A DNA stretch of 64,000 nucleotides from Prorocentrum cordatum (GCA_963575745.1 CAUYUJ010019348.1:547728-611727), one strand, 5' to 3'. Counted from the first letter of the stretch, positions 49,111 through 61,164 are shown. The notes: a model not told the origin generated them from the letters alone. Numbers and translations: made by a program.

Positions 49111-49799
49111 ATGGCCAAGCGACGAAAACCTCTGGTTTTCCCTGGCGCCTTGGGACCTGAGCTTCCGTGGATCCGGCATGTTGAAATGGTGTATCGGGAT
49201 TGGGCCCCCTGTCAGGAATCCCGATGTGAAGTTGGCTTCCCATGATCAGGATAATCTTCCGGAAGCTTTAACTAACGCGCACTTGCTGTGGCCTCGTGCG
49301 TCGGAGAGCCTCGTTTGGGAACTTGTGTGGATTATGAGCATGATGCGGTACAATGTATGGGTCGAGGGGATTTCATGAGCACGAGGGTCACTACGCTGGG
49401 TGGTAATAGTGGGAATAATGCCTATTCCGATCCTATGCTGTGCTGTTGGTCGCATCTCTAAGAAACTGTACGAACTACGGGTTGCTCTGGCGCGCAACCA
49501 TGGTCAGATGGCCGCGACCTTGCTCGGCGAGTCCCCTTTTTGGGGCAGCATGTGGAGATGTATTCGTCGCGCCCCCCTGCCTCGCAGACCCCCCGGGCGC
49601 GGCGGGCTCAGCTGCCCCCGATGGAGTCTGAAAGTTCGGCGCTCAGCCCCGATCTATGCGATTTTCTGGTCTTCGAATGCTCGGCTGCGCTCGGTCAGGC
49701 CCGGTCTGCTGCTCGTGCTGAGACTGCTACGGCGATTAAAGACTGGCAGATTAAATCACTTCCACGAGGAGCGAAGAGAGCTCGCCAATGGCTTCGACA

Positions 49800-50640
49800 G
49801 GAGGAAGGGGGCCCGCTGTTTTTTTTTTCGGCCCCCTAGCGGGGTTCTCCAGCAGCCTGGTGAGATGATGGCCTATCGGGCCCAGCTTTGGGGGGGGGAT
49901 TGGACCTCGGGGCCCGATCAAAACAAGGAACTTGGAGTTGCCATGAGTAAGCTTCGTCGGCGTGCTAAGGGAGCTCCGCCCGCGCCCCCCCCCGACATCG
50001 AGTGTAGAGATGTCTTTGCTGCCGGCGGGATTTTCTCCGAGGGCGCGGCCGTGCGGGTTGACCACTGGCGGCCGCGGGGCCTGATGGGGTCTCAGCCTGG
50101 CGCCCTCGAAGCCCTTGTCCGACTTTGCAAATCATGTGAGGAGGCCCTCATGTGGCCCGAGCAGACTCTGCTCAGAGTTATTGCCCTACTCCCCAAAAGC
50201 AAGACCGACGAGCGGCCTGTTTGTCAATGCCCTACCCGGTGCCGGGTTTATACCAAAATCCGCGGGGCCTTCTCGGATGTTCGGGGCAGAGATCACGCGG
50301 CGTTTTGGGGCACCGCGATCAGGGGGATCTCGGCTTTGCAAGCTGCTTTGCGGCGCGAGGTGTCTCATGGGCTGGCGGCCTTTGAAGGCCAACTTTCTGT
50401 CGGCGTTCACTGGGGCCTGCGCAAGTTTTTTTGACACTGTCTCCCCCGTTCTGCTGGTCAGGCCCTGGTGCACACTGCAGGCCCCTCCTCACCTCATGCA
50501 CGTAGGTTTACTTATTCATGTTTCGCCCAGGGTGCCGTTCTCAGAGGATTGAGTCAGGAGCTGGTGTTCTTCCAGGATGTTCCCAGAGTATACCATGGAC
50601 TAAAGCGTATTATATCTGACGCTGGCCGATATTCATAATA
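49800..50640 (+). pseudogene. LINE reverse transcriptase remnant
   Basis: The frame ending at 50434 contains LLRVIALLPKSKTDERPVCQ (an early RT motif). It also contains HWGLRKFFDTV-like sequence at about 50409-50440, where a catalytic Asp of motif A is replaced by Gly (GGG C codons) and a frameshift follows. No YxDD-like box was found. Confidence 0.65.
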
Positions 50641-51979
50641 GGTGCCCCCCTTCTGTCGTCATTCAGGGGCGTGTTGACGACCTCTCCCAGGCCTCTCATG
50701 GCAGCGCCGATGAAGTCGTCAGCGCTAGGCGTTCCAGCAGCTCTGCGCCATGCGCATGGAGTTGATTGTCTGCGGCTGACGCTGTCGGCAAGTCGGCGAT
50801 TGTCGGCAGTAGGCGTGCAGTCAGTCTCCGCATTGCCCACCAGCTTCGGGCTGTTGGCGTTCGCTTGCGTGTGCAAGATACTGTTCGTGACCTTGGAGTT
50901 GCTACTTCTGCTGGCAGACGGAGGTCTGCCATGATTCTTAAGGTGAGGAATGCTAAGGCCAGCCGTAGGGCAAAGAAGGTGAAGTATTTGACAGAGATTT
51001 TTACAGGGGCCTCGCAACTGCACAGTCCTGGTGCGCTGTCTGTTTCGTCTCGGGGTCATTCGGTCCTGGGGCCGTCTCCGCATCGGGTTCGGTTGGCCCG
51101 AGGGCAGGCAGCCAAACGTCCGGGATGGTGGAGTCCTGGGTCCTGTAAAACTACGCTGCTGTCTGCGGTTAAGGCCGAGTCCGCGGATCCCGCATGTAGG
51201 CTTCGCCGGGAACAGCTTCTTGGGTTCCAGCAGTTGTGGCTCGATGCGGGGCCAAGGCTCAGATGCGCGCCGCTCAGTTATGGAAGGCTCGTGTTCAAGA
51301 ATTTGCTTGTCTTGCGCCAGGGCGCGTTTGGCGCCGTGTCCGTGGGCTTGTTGCTGCTACTGTCGCGGTCTTGGTTGACCTCGGTTGGCAGCCGTTGTCG
51401 CCGACGAAGTGGATTGTGCCCGGCGGCTCCGCCTTGCGCGCTGACTCCCCTGATTTCCCTGCCCAGCGGTGGAAGCAGCTTAAGGTTACTTTGCGTGAGG
51501 AAGCGTGGGGAACTGCTGCCCAACATTATCTCGGGGGCGGACTTGAGGATGGCGCGGCTTTCAAGAGTGCACATTCCCTGTTATCTACAGCGGGGAAGGA
51601 TGTCGACAATGAGGGGCAAGGTATCTTGAGGAATACTCTGGTGTGGGGGTTCTAAACCGAATCTCGTTCGCATGAACATGGATATGGCGCGGAATCCCAA
51701 GGACTTTGTCCGCGATTTGACCTGGAAGTTGAAACCCCTCTCCACCGCTTCTGGCAGTGCCCGTGCAATTCTGATATTCCCTCTGCATCTGTTCTCAGTA
51801 CCCAGCCACTCTGTGCTCGAGCGCTTGAAGAGGCTGATGCATGTCCTTCCGTGTAGTGTCGATCGGTCGTTTGTCCCCGCCGACCGACCAAGTCTGGCCC
51901 TGGGGATCTCTCGGCGAGGGTCGCGCCCTTGGAGGTGTGTTCGGGGTCGAGGGGTCGGGGGGGCGTCGCACTAAGGACT

Positions 51980-52480
51980 GGGTACTGAGGCGGTGCGGAT
52001 GGGCATGCGCCCGCTTCGGCCACTCCCTCGCCGGCGTGGATGGCTTTCCTCGGTGGCGCCCGCCCTGGTGAGTTTCAGAGCTCTCAGAGGGCTGAGCTGC
52101 TGGCGCTGGTCATGTTGCTTCGTCGTGCTGAGGGGGGTGCTCATATTATCTGATTACCTACCTGTCGAGCAAGTTTTTCGTAAAGCACCGATATTGTTAC
52201 AGAAATCGGATATGTTAGACATCTGGGTGGAGACTTGGGATATCCTGGAGGGGAGGGGGGGGGGGACTTAGGTGGGCTAAATCGCGCCCGACGGTGCGAG
52301 AGTTTGCTGCGCTCGGATTGACCAGGATTGAACAGCTCTTGAACTCGGTGGCCGACGGACTTGCGAACGGGGCGGCAGCCCGCGGCAGTGCCCCAGTCTC
52401 CCACATCGAACGCACCCGCCGAGAGGGCTACCTCCATCGTGACAGTTTAAGTAGGTTGGTTGCCATTCAGCGAGAAGTGT
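51980..52480 (+). pseudogene. LINE RNase H C-terminal remnant
   Basis: Ends with EFAALGLTRIEQLLNSVADGLANGAAARG, matching the last RNase H signature (an Asp in N..AD.LA). The N-terminal half is not readable. After the stop codon near 52.5 kb no element sequence is recognised. Confidence 0.55.
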
Positions 52481-52997
52481 TCATGACTTGTACCCGTGAG
52501 CGCACGCGCGCCGGGCATGAGCGCGCGCGGGCTCGCGGGCCCGGGACTGGCATGCGCGCGCGCGTGGAGCGGGCGCGCGAGCAACAGCGCAGCACCGTGG
52601 CCCTCCGAACTTCGATCAAGCGTCGTATTTGTTCCTTGACATTTTCTCTGACAGGCCCCCTTCCTGTTTCAGGCCAGGGCCGTGCCTCGGGCCCAAGCAT
52701 GTACACTTGGCCGAGCCTGCAAGTGATGGGGGGGCGCAGCTGGGGGAAGGGGCGGACGGGGCCCTCGTCCCACCGTCTCGCCTCCATCTCCCATCCCTCG
52801 CATGCCCTTCGTTTACTGAATGGAGTGTTGTTCTGCAAGGAGTGCGGGGCCTTCGGAGTGGTGAGTGCCCGCAACTTGAAGGGGGGATATCCCCCCACGG
52901 GCCCCACTGCTAAAGGTAGGGGGGGCCCTTGGGAGGCTCCGCCGTGGGCTTCCCCCAGAAGCAGGAATTGTTTTCCCACGGGACTAAGTCCCCTGTC

Positions 52998-53900
52998 GCA
53001 CGGCCGCGGGGTGTCTCGCGATGACCGTTGCTCAGGGGTCGTGTCCCTGCCAGTGGCGTGGTTTGGGCTCACGTGGCAGGTGCGATCTGGGGTTAGCGGT
53101 GTCCTGCTCGGCGGTGCTGGTTTCGCTGCCAACCCTTGAACTCGGGCCTTGGAATTCCGTCGCGCAGGCGTTGCTGGCCGTCTTTTTCACTGCCTCGTGC
53201 TGCTCATGCCCTCTGGTGCACGGCCGTGGGGCGATGTCTCCCCCGCGGTGACCGCTGCTCAGGGGGCCGCCCCAGACATGTGAGCGCGTTGGGGCACGGG
53301 GGAGGCGCCGCCTCCCTGGCCGATGCCCTCTGGCGTGCTGGATTTGCTATGGCGTGGCGTGAGATGGGCTCGCGTGGCAAGTTCGATCTGGGGTTTTGCT
53401 GCGTTCTGCTCGGCGGTGCTGGCTACGCAACCAGCCATAGAACTCGGGTTTGGGAGTTCCGTCGGGCTGGCGCCGCTAGCCGTCCTTTTCACTGCCCCGT
53501 GCTGTCCTCGCCCCTGTCGCACGGCCGTGGGGTGATGTCTCCCCCGCGGTGACCGCTGCTCAGGGGGCCGCCCCAGACATGTGAGCGCGTTGGGGCACGG
53601 GGGAGGCAAACGTCCTCCCTGACCGCGTGCTGATGATTTGCATATGGTTTTGGCGTGAGATGGGCTCACGCGGCAAGTTCGATCTGGGGTTTTGCCGCGT
53701 CCTGCTCGGCGGTGCTGGTTACGCAGCCAGCCCTGGAATTCGGGCATTGGAATTCCGTCGGGCAGGCGTTGCTGGTCGTCCTTTTCACCGCCCCGTTGTG
53801 TCCTCGTCCCCCTGTCGCACGGCCGTGGGGTGATGTCTCCCCCACGGTGACCGATGCTCAGGGGGCCTCCACCGTTAGTATAGGTTGCGCGGCAGGCACG
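52998..53900. repeat. ~300-bp tandem repeat, three to four units
   Basis: CACGGCCGTGGGG(C/T)GATGTC recurs at 53219, 53520 and 53818 (spacing 301 and 298) and in a shorter first unit at 52998. Units encode a repeated peptide (MGSRGKFDLGFC.VLLGGAGY) broken by stops between units. The array begins ~500 bp after the LINE end. Confidence 0.85.
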
Positions 53901-54002
53901 GGGGAGGAGTTTGCCCTCCCCGACCGTATGCCCTGTTGCGGCGCAGGACTGTTTTTCTCTTGCATTTGTCCCTGGCCAGGGACATGCAGGCCAGGGTGTG
54001 AT

Positions 54003-54075
54003 GGTGGCACCCCACTCGTGGGTGCTGCGTGCGGCCAGGCGCTTGTGGCACCCCGCTCGTGGGTGGCACCTGGAG
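54003..54075. repeat. Small tandem repeat GTGGCACCCC(A/G)CTCGTGGGTG
   Basis: Two and a half copies of an approximately 20-bp unit with internal complementarity (GGTGGCACC, CACTCGTG). Confidence 0.7.
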
Positions 54076-54274
54076 GCCGCCAGTGCTGCTTCATGCTTCA
54101 TGCCCCTTCCCAGCCCTCCCCCTCCCCCTCCCCTCCTCCTGGGCCGCCCACCCCGCCCCTCGGTCTGTCGGCGCCACACGCTGCCAAGGCCGCCGATCTG
54201 TGAACCCTGGCCGGCCGGCCGGCCACCTTCGCCTCAGCGTCCGCTGGTCCCCCGCCCGCGCGGGGACGTCCGAG

Positions 54275-54560
54275 CGGGCGAGGAGGAGGGGAGGGGAGGA
54301 GGGGAGGAGGGGAGGAGGGAGGGGAGGAGGGGAGGAGGCAGGGGAGGGGGGGAAGAGAGGAGGAAGGACGGCAGGCAGGAAGGACGGAAAGACGAAAGGA
54401 AGGAAGGAAGGAGTGGTGGAAGGGGAGCGGGAGGAGAAGAGGAGGAGCACTACGGGAGAACTGATGAGGGTGGGAGGAGCAGGAGGATGTGGAGGAGGAG
54501 GTGGTGAAGGAGGAGGAGGAGGAGGAGGAGGAGGAGGAGGAGGGGCAACAACAGAAGGGT
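54275..54560. repeat. GGA/GAG purine-rich tract
   Basis: Low complexity; long Arg/Glu/Gly frames here are not genes. Confidence 0.9.
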
Positions 54561-54729
54561 GAGGGAGGAGAAGGGAGGCGGATGATGATAAGGGGTGAGG
54601 TAGGAGGCAACGGAGGATGAGGATGAGGACAATGAGTGAATGAGGAGAGAGGAAGGAGGAAGATCAGGCGAAGGAGGGAGGAGAAAGGAAGAATGAGTAG
54701 AACGAAGGACGACGAACAGGAGGAGGATG

Positions 54730-54850
54730 AGGAGCCAATGGGGCCGGATGATCGTACCACGTCTTCGACACTCTGGCGATGCATCGGCGACATTAGGGCG
54801 GAGCAGCCCTGACTCCGGATCGCGCCGCATCGCCACGCCAATGCATCGGG
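54730..54850. repeat. GATGCATCG palindromic repeat family, copy 3
   Basis: Contains GATGCATCGGCGACAT and CCGCATCGCCACGCCAATGC in the same arrangement as the other three copies. Confidence 0.65.
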
Positions 54851-55194
54851 GGCGGGAGGGAGGGAGGGAACGGCGGCATCTCTCCTTGCCCGGGCCTGCC
54901 TCATCAGAAGGAAGGTTAGCATGCCCGAAATGAGTGCGGAACAAACGTGGGTACGATACCCAACAGCACATGTTGCCCAAGACCGACAGCGGCCGCTGCT
55001 GCGCAGGCGCCCTCCTGCTTAGAGCGGACACCGCCCGCGGCGACACCGACCGCGCGCCCTGCTCGGAGTGGATAGGAACTGCTGGGTCGTGCCCACTTCT
55101 GCCGTACCCATCGGTCGGAAGAAGTGGGTAGAATCATGCAGTAGGACGGCGTCGGAGGCAGATTGGACCTCCCCCCGCCACCTGATGACAAAGG

Positions 55195-55230
55195 AGGAGG
55201 TGAAACCACACTCGATCCTTGAAATCGATC
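55195..55230. repeat. Tandem 16-mer duplication
   Basis: CGATCCTTGAAATCGATCCT: the 15-16 bp unit GATCCTTGAAATCG is present twice. Confidence 0.9.
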
Positions 55231-55339
55231 CTTGAAATCGGAGAGAGCCGACAGTATATTGGACTCTGGGGATTCCCAAATACCTACTTTCAATGACCGA
55301 TGTGTCCTCCCAAGTGGGGTCCGAGTAGACGGGGTCCAG

Positions 55340-55500
55340 GGTCAGAGAACCGCGCCGCATCGCCGTTGCATCGCCGATGCATTGGCGATACATCGCGAGG
55401 CCTGCGTGGACCACGTCGAGCCGCATCGCTGATGCACCGGCGGTAGGTCGCGATCCTCCGACCCCATCTGCTCCAGCCCCACTGGGGAGGCACGGATGAA
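55340..55500. repeat. GATGCATCG palindromic repeat family, copy 4
   Basis: CATCGCCGATGCATTGGCGAT, then CCGCATCGCTGATGCACCGG and CCTCCGACCCCATCTGCTCC. Confidence 0.7.
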
Positions 55501-55974
55501 TACCTACTTCCACTGACCGATGGGTACCCATCTCGATCGTGCCGAACGGGGGGCGGGGGCGCGCGGCACTGTGCGCTCGGGGTCTGGCTAAGAAAACCAA
55601 GAGATATCGATACCGCTACTCCCTGGACCTCTCCCGGGGCCTATCCTGACCAGAATTTCAAGGTGTATCCAGCGGTGGCGACGAGGGCCTCCCAGGAGGC
55701 CAGGGCGAAAACGAGGACAGGGTAGTGGCAGCGGTACTTTCTCCTCCTGAGATCGGCTGCATGCGAGAGTGACCCTTGGCAAGAGTGACCTCCCGTGCCG
55801 ATCCTGGCGTGCGATGCGGCAACAACGGCCCGCGTGCTTATGCCTCGCCGCCCCGCGCCCCCTCACAGCCGCGCACCAGAGATCACTCCGGCGAAGGGCC
55901 AGCCTTACGTACAACCGATCCGAGGCGGGGCCACGCGGCACTGCGCGCCCGCGGGCGCGGCGCGCGGCGGTCGT

Positions 55975-56001
55975 CGTCGTCGTCGTCGTCGTTGTCGTCG
56001 C

Positions 56002-56051
<50 letters not shown>

Positions 56052-56060
56052 CCGTCGTCG

Positions 56061-56125
<65 letters not shown>

Positions 56126-56135
56126 GTCGCCGTCG
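55975..56135. repeat. (GTC)n(GCC) trinucleotide tract
   Basis: GTC repeats with regular GCC variants. Val, Arg/Ser or Asp runs in the frames are compositional. Confidence 0.95.
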
Positions 56136-56654
56136 TCTTCGGCGTCGTCGCGGGCGCTCTCGCTACCTTCTCCTTCTCCTTCTTCTCTGCTTCTCCCTCT
56201 GCTTCTTCGTCTGCTTCTTCTTCCCTCTGCTGCTCCCCTTTCCTCCTTCCTGCTTCTCCCTCCTGCGCCCTGGGCGGCGGCGGCGGCGGCGCGCGACCAG
56301 CTGCCGCCCACGCCGCTCTCGGCGGGCGCCCGCTCACGCCAGCTCGAACGGGGGCAGGACCTCTGCAAGCGGGCGCGCGGGGGGGGGGCGGCCGTCGGGC
56401 CAGCCTTCCGCGCCAGCATGGGGCAACCGGGACGATTGGCGGCGAACGAGGGGGGGAAGTGAGAATGGGCGTGCCTCCTCGAAAGGCTCGGAGGCCGAAG
56501 GCGTTGCTCACAATTTGTCTGAGGATGGAGCTTCTGAGGGCCCTCGTGGGGCCTGAACTTCAGCAATCCTTCTGAGGATAGAATTTCCGAGAATCGAGTT
56601 TCTGCGATGGGATTTTTCGTGAGAGCGCTCCTGCGCTCCTGCGGCAGAAGTAAT

Positions 56655-56710
56655 AGTCGTCGTAGTCGTAATCGTAATCGCAATCGTAGTCGTAGCTGTC
56701 GTCGGCGTTG
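56655..56710. repeat. (TCGTAA/TCGTAG)n short repeat
   Basis: Six to eight degenerate hexamers between a Cys/Arg-poor region and the following direct repeat. Confidence 0.7.
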
Positions 56711-56727
56711 TTGCGCGGCGGGTGCCG

Positions 56728-56825
56728 CGGAACAACATAATTAGTTACCCCCTGTTGTTGGGACCCCCGTCCGTGAAGAAGGCCGCCGAACAATTAATTC
56801 ATTACCCCCTGTTGCGGGGGGGTTT
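56728..56825. repeat. ~55-bp direct repeat with TTACCCCCTGTTG
   Basis: CGGAACAACATAATTAGTTACCCCCTGTTGTTG and CGAACAATTAATTCATTACCCCCTGTTGCGG are diverged direct copies (split here as GGAACAACATAATTAG and GAACAATTAATTCA followed by TTACCCCCTGTTG). Confidence 0.75.
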
Positions 56826-56829
56826 TGCA

Positions 56830-58180
56830 AAGACCCTTCGGGGTTATAGATCCCGTCGCCCTACCAAAAGGCGCGGCCAGGCCGAGGCTCCCTTCGAGAG
56901 CCTCGGTCTAAGACGAAACCAGGACGCGGATAACATCGGGTGAGGATCGATCAAGAATCTCTGGGGTCTGGCGGCGGCACTGCGGCCTTCTCAGAGCGTT
57001 CTGGAGCGCACTGAGAGCGTTCTGGAACGCTCTGGAACAGAGTTATCCTCGTCCTAACGTCCGACTCGGTCGCCCCCCAAATCCACCTCCAATCGAATCG
57101 GAAACTCGGGATCGGATCGGCCAGACATCGGATCGGAAAGCGAGGGAGAAGCGCGCGCCTGGCCAGACCGGAATGAGAAGCCCGACGTGCCCTCGAATCG
57201 GAGTCGGAATCGGAGGGGGGTGGGGGGGGGCCCTCGCCAATAGCAGAGCAGTTCAAAAGCAACTCGCGGAAGCTCCTGGCCGACCCCGTGGCGCCAAACA
57301 GCGCGTCCAGTGGCGCGCACAACGGTTGCCATTTGGCGCCACTTGGGGGCTATTCGGCGCAATTTGGCGTTATTATTGGGTAATATTGGGCGCTACTCGC
57401 TGATATACACGTCGGTCGGAAGAAGTAGGTAGAAACATGAAGGCGGATAAAAAAGATTGGGCGCGGGCCCGAAAAAAACACAGAACACGGCAATAGCAGA
57501 TCGACTCTTGAAGCAGGAGGGCGCTTGAAGCAGATTGGGGTCTGGGAATCCAGTAACACCTGCTTTCCACGACTGGCGTGTATATTCGGCGGTGGACAAA
57601 CCTCCCTTTTAGTAAAACTCCCTTCAATGGAAACGGCCTAGGACCGAAACCGATTGACCTGGACCCGCAAAAATGACGGCCGCGACGCTCTCTCGCGAAC
57701 GGAAAACGGCCAACTCGCCACTCGACGTGTAAAGATAGGAGGTCTATCCACCCCCGATATGTGCCCCATGCAAGACGGGCGGAAGCTGCCGTGACTGACT
57801 GCCGGACGCCTGGGCCCCCTCTGGAGGGTCAGCAAGCAGCCCGCGTCCCGTACCGGCACGTCGGCCGCGCTCGGAGTTGCGCCTGCAGGCTCCCTGGGGG
57901 AGGGCTCGTCTTGGCCGCGTGTCTTACTATACTATTCCCATCGCACTTCAGGACCACATCCCAGAAACAGTCTCGAGCACCCAGACGAGTATCGAAACAG
58001 CGCCCGCCCGACACGCTAGCGACGTGTCGGACGAGCATCGCTTCCCAGGGCCCGACACGTGAAAACCTCCCAATGTTGGTGCTTTCTCGGTGCTCGAAGC
58101 TCTCTCTGGTGAACAAGGCTGAAGTAGGTCGGGACATCATAACGCTTGTGGGGGCCTGTCACGCAGGTCGGCGGGTGGGC
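56830..58180. other. No convincing gene
   Basis: Mixed sequence. It includes an 18-bp perfect palindrome GAGCGTTCTGGAACGCTC at 57015-57032. Only short frames overlap on both strands. Confidence 0.5.
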
Positions 58181-58189
58181 CGCGGTCCT

Positions 58190-58250
58190 CCTCACTCACT
58201 CACTCGCTCACTCGCTCACTCGCTCACTCACTCACTCACCAACTCACGAC
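58190..58250. repeat. (CTCA/CTCG)n tetranucleotide repeat
   Basis: About 13 units of CTCA with some CTCG. Confidence 0.95.
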
Positions 58251-58449
58251 ACACAGGGACGCGAGGAATTCGGAATAGGGGAGGGGGACAGAACGAGCAG
58301 TGCAGGAGGAGGAGGATTGACATCAGGGGTCTACGAGGTGGCATCAGGAGGCTTCCCCTTCCTCCTCCTCCTCCTCCTCCTCGTTCGCCTTCTGCTTCTT
58401 CTCGGCATCATGGCAAATGATCGGAGCCACTCGTGAGACAAAGACGAGA

Positions 58450-58496
58450 AAGAGAGAGAGAGAGAAAGAGAGAGGGACAGAGAGAGAGGGAGGGAA

Positions 58497-58532
<36 letters not shown>

Positions 58533-58555
58533 GGAGGGGAAGAGGGAGAGATAAA
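58450..58555. repeat. (GA)n microsatellite
   Basis: GA-rich run with GGGA interruptions. Confidence 0.95.
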
Positions 58556-58643
58556 GATGAACGATAAGGATATATGGTGTATACGTATGCATATTTATAT
58601 GTGTACACATACACACATACATACATACATATACATATATATA

Positions 58644-58684
58644 CTAGAACCATCGCGCGCGCTTCGCGCGCGCTCAAGTTCTAG
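58644..58684. repeat. 41-nt two-tier hairpin at the start of a TCA tract, copy 1
   Basis: Outer arms CTAGAAC / GTTCTAG, internal loop CATC / TCAA, inner arms GCGCGCGC / GCGCGCGC, loop TTC. It lies between TA/CA-rich sequence and the (TCA/TCG)n tract. Copy 2 is at 60129-60169. Confidence 0.9.
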
Positions 58685-58689
58685 CCAGG

Positions 58690-58907
58690 ATCCTCACCAT
58701 CGTCATCATCGCAATCATTACCATCGTAGTCATCGTCATGGTCGTGTTCACCATTACCATCACCAGCACAACCATCATCATCACCACCATCATCGTCAGC
58801 ATCGTCAGCACCATCTTCATCATCGTCGTCGTCATCGTTGTCCTCACTATCATCGTCGTCGTCATCATCATCAGCATCATCATCGTCAGCATCAGCATCA
58901 GCATCAG

Positions 58908-58950
<43 letters not shown>

Positions 58951-59015
58951 TTCGTCGGCGCCGTCGTTGTGCTCGTCATCCTCATCATCAGCGTCGTCGC
59001 CGTCATCATCATCGG
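58690..59015. repeat. (TCA/TCG/TCC)n trinucleotide tract, copy 1
   Basis: Over 300 bp of CATCATCATC-type sequence, ending with TCATCGGTCTACTCCAGTCC. His, Ile or Met/Asp runs in the frames are compositional. Confidence 0.95.
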
Positions 59016-59479
59016 TCTACTCCAGTCCCCTCCCCCTCCTCCTCATTTCCGTTCTATCTCTCCCCATCATCCTATCCTCTTGCTCCTCCTCCTCCTCTTT
59101 CTTCTCCTCGATGCCGTCTCCCTGAAGTGGATCCCTGTTCATTCACCTCCTCCTCCTCCTCCCTGTCCTCCCCGCTCTCTTCAATCTGTCCCTCCTTGTG
59201 TTCCTTCACCTCCTTCACCTCCTTCCTCCCCCCAGAACTCCACGAACGGTGCCAGGGACAGAAAAGCACGGCGTCCCTCCGCCTATCGCACACCTTTCAC
59301 ACGGCTCTGTTGGGAGAATTCGCCCAGCGTCTCCCCGCGTATTTCGACTCGCTCCGCACACAGCTTGTGCCCCGAAGGAAGCTGTTCCGACGGCCCCGGA
59401 AACAAGGGTCGCATCCTGCCGCTCCGCCCATGTCGGCACACCCCTGACATGGATCGTGAAGTAGGGGCGTCTTGGAGGC

Positions 59480-60045
59480 CTCTCAGGACGTGATTCCCAA
59501 TGGTCTCTTGAAGTCTCTGCAAGGCCTCTTGGGGGCCTCTCGGCGTCTCTTGGGTGCCGCGGGAGCTGCTGGGGGCTTCTTGGGAGCGTCCTTTGGGGGA
59601 CCGTCTTGGGGCTCCCTGCGCCGGCGACGCAGGGAATGAAACTTGGTGGCCTCTTAAGCGGTCCCGGGGCGCTCTTGGGCCGTCTTGGGGCCGTCTTGGT
59701 GGCCTCTTGGGCCGTCTTGGGGCGATCTTGGGTGCCTCTTGGCCGTCTTGGAGCGCCAGGGAGCCCAAAAGGAGAGAAAGCCAAAAACATCGAAAAACAC
59801 AATGGAAAATCAACGATTCGAGCCTCTTGGGGCCCTCTTGGAGAGCCTCTTGGAGGCCTCTTGGGGCGTCTTGGAGGCCCCTTGGGCCGTCTTGGGACCA
59901 TCTTGGGCGTCTTGGAGCGATCTGGGACCGCCTCGGGGCCCTCTTGGACCATCCTGGGGGCCTCCTGGGGCCGTCTTGGAGGCCTCTTGGGTCGTCTGGA
60001 AGCTCCTTGGAGGCTCCTTGGAGGCCCCGGGGAGGGGGTATTAAA
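59480..60045 (+). repeat. CTTGGGGGCC repeat array with A/T-rich core
   Basis: Degenerate ~12-bp units (GGCCTCTTGGGCCGTCTTGG) on the plus strand, encoding WGPLGASWRPLG-type peptides. The core at 59757-59822 (GGAGCGCCAGGGAGCCCAAA, then an A-rich segment ending AAAATCAACGATTC) is shared with 62298-62370. Confidence 0.75.
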
Positions 60046-60128
60046 AAGCGTTCCCCGATGGTTGCGGAGTGGGCGGCCCCGCCGGGGGGGGGGGGGGCCT
60101 ATTTGTTTATATTATATAAATCTATATA

Positions 60129-60169
60129 CTAAAACCATCGCGCGCGCTTCGCGCGCGCTCAAGTTCTAG
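60129..60169. repeat. 41-nt two-tier hairpin, copy 2
   Basis: Identical to 58644-58684 apart from one base in the outer arm (CTAAAAC), which leaves one A/C mismatch. Again it directly precedes a (TCA)n tract. Confidence 0.9.
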
Positions 60170-60179
60170 CTGGGATAAT

Positions 60180-60632
60180 CGTCATTGTCATAATCGCCAT
60201 CCTCATCACCATCATATCCGGCGTCATCGTCAGCGGCATCGTCATCATCACCATGACCATCACCATCATCACGATCGTCACCATCACCACCATCAGCAGC
60301 AACATCGTCATCACCATCGTCATCATCGCCATCGTCGTCATCATCGTCAGTCTCGTCACCTGAATTATCAACATAATCATCCTCATCATCACCATCGTCA
60401 TCATTGTCGTCGTCGTCGTGATCGTCGTCTCCGTTATCGTCATCATCATAGTCATCATCTTCATCATCCGCCCACTCCTGCATCACAAGCACCATAAACA
60501 GCATCGCCACCATTATTATCAGCATCGGCGTTATCATCCTGACCATCACCAGCATCATCAGAATGATCATCAGCATCACCATCCTCAACGGCATCACCGT
60601 CATCGTCATCAAGATCGTCAGCATCACTTCCG

Positions 60633-60671
<39 letters not shown>

Positions 60672-60752
60672 GCATCATCACCATCACCCACATCACGATC
60701 AGCATCATCATCATTCCCACTGTCAACATCAGCATCATCATCATCTTCTTCC

Positions 60753-60793
<41 letters not shown>

Positions 60794-60855
60794 GTCGTCG
60801 TCGTCAACTTCATGATAGTCGTCATCATCGTCATCATGTTCGTCACCGTCGTCTC
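60180..60855. repeat. (TCA/TCG)n trinucleotide tract, copy 2
   Basis: About 670 bp of CATCATCACCATC-type repeats. Confidence 0.95.
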
Positions 60856-60949
60856 CGAAGCTCCCCCGCCGAACTCGAGGATATATCCGCAGCGTCTTGC
60901 ATGCCGCGTGAGCAGTGTTGGGGATTTGGAGTGGGCCTGAGGCCGCCCT

Positions 60950-61123
60950 GCATAATCATCATTGTCATTATCACCAGCACAGTCATCACCAACACCACCG
61001 TCACCATCGTTATCGCCATCGCCTTCCTCATCGTCACTGCCACCGCAACCGTCGTCTTTACCATCCGCATCCTCATCGCCATCATCATCGGTATCATCGT
61101 CATCATCATCATCATCATCATCT

Positions 61124-61164
<41 letters not shown>

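Larger units (their letters stand above)
47088..52480 (+). mobile_element. Decayed full-length LINE headed by a spliced leader
   Basis: From the leader, plus-strand fragments occur in the order ORF1 (47245-48373), endonuclease (48430-49110), reverse transcriptase (49800-50640), post-RT region (50640-51655) and RNase H end (51980-52470). Frameshifts and stops occur throughout, so the copy is dead. Having the leader and all domains in order means an almost full-length trans-spliced transcript was copied. Confidence 0.8.

Noticed and set aside
55769-56683. Open frames of 230-270 codons on both strands
   Set aside because: They depend on the (GTC)n tract and high GC; none has recognisable protein features.
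57000-57045. Heat-shock-element-like string TTCTGGAA with repeats
   Set aside because: It matches the nTTCnnGAAn pattern, but no gene lies next to it and dinoflagellate promoters are poorly known.
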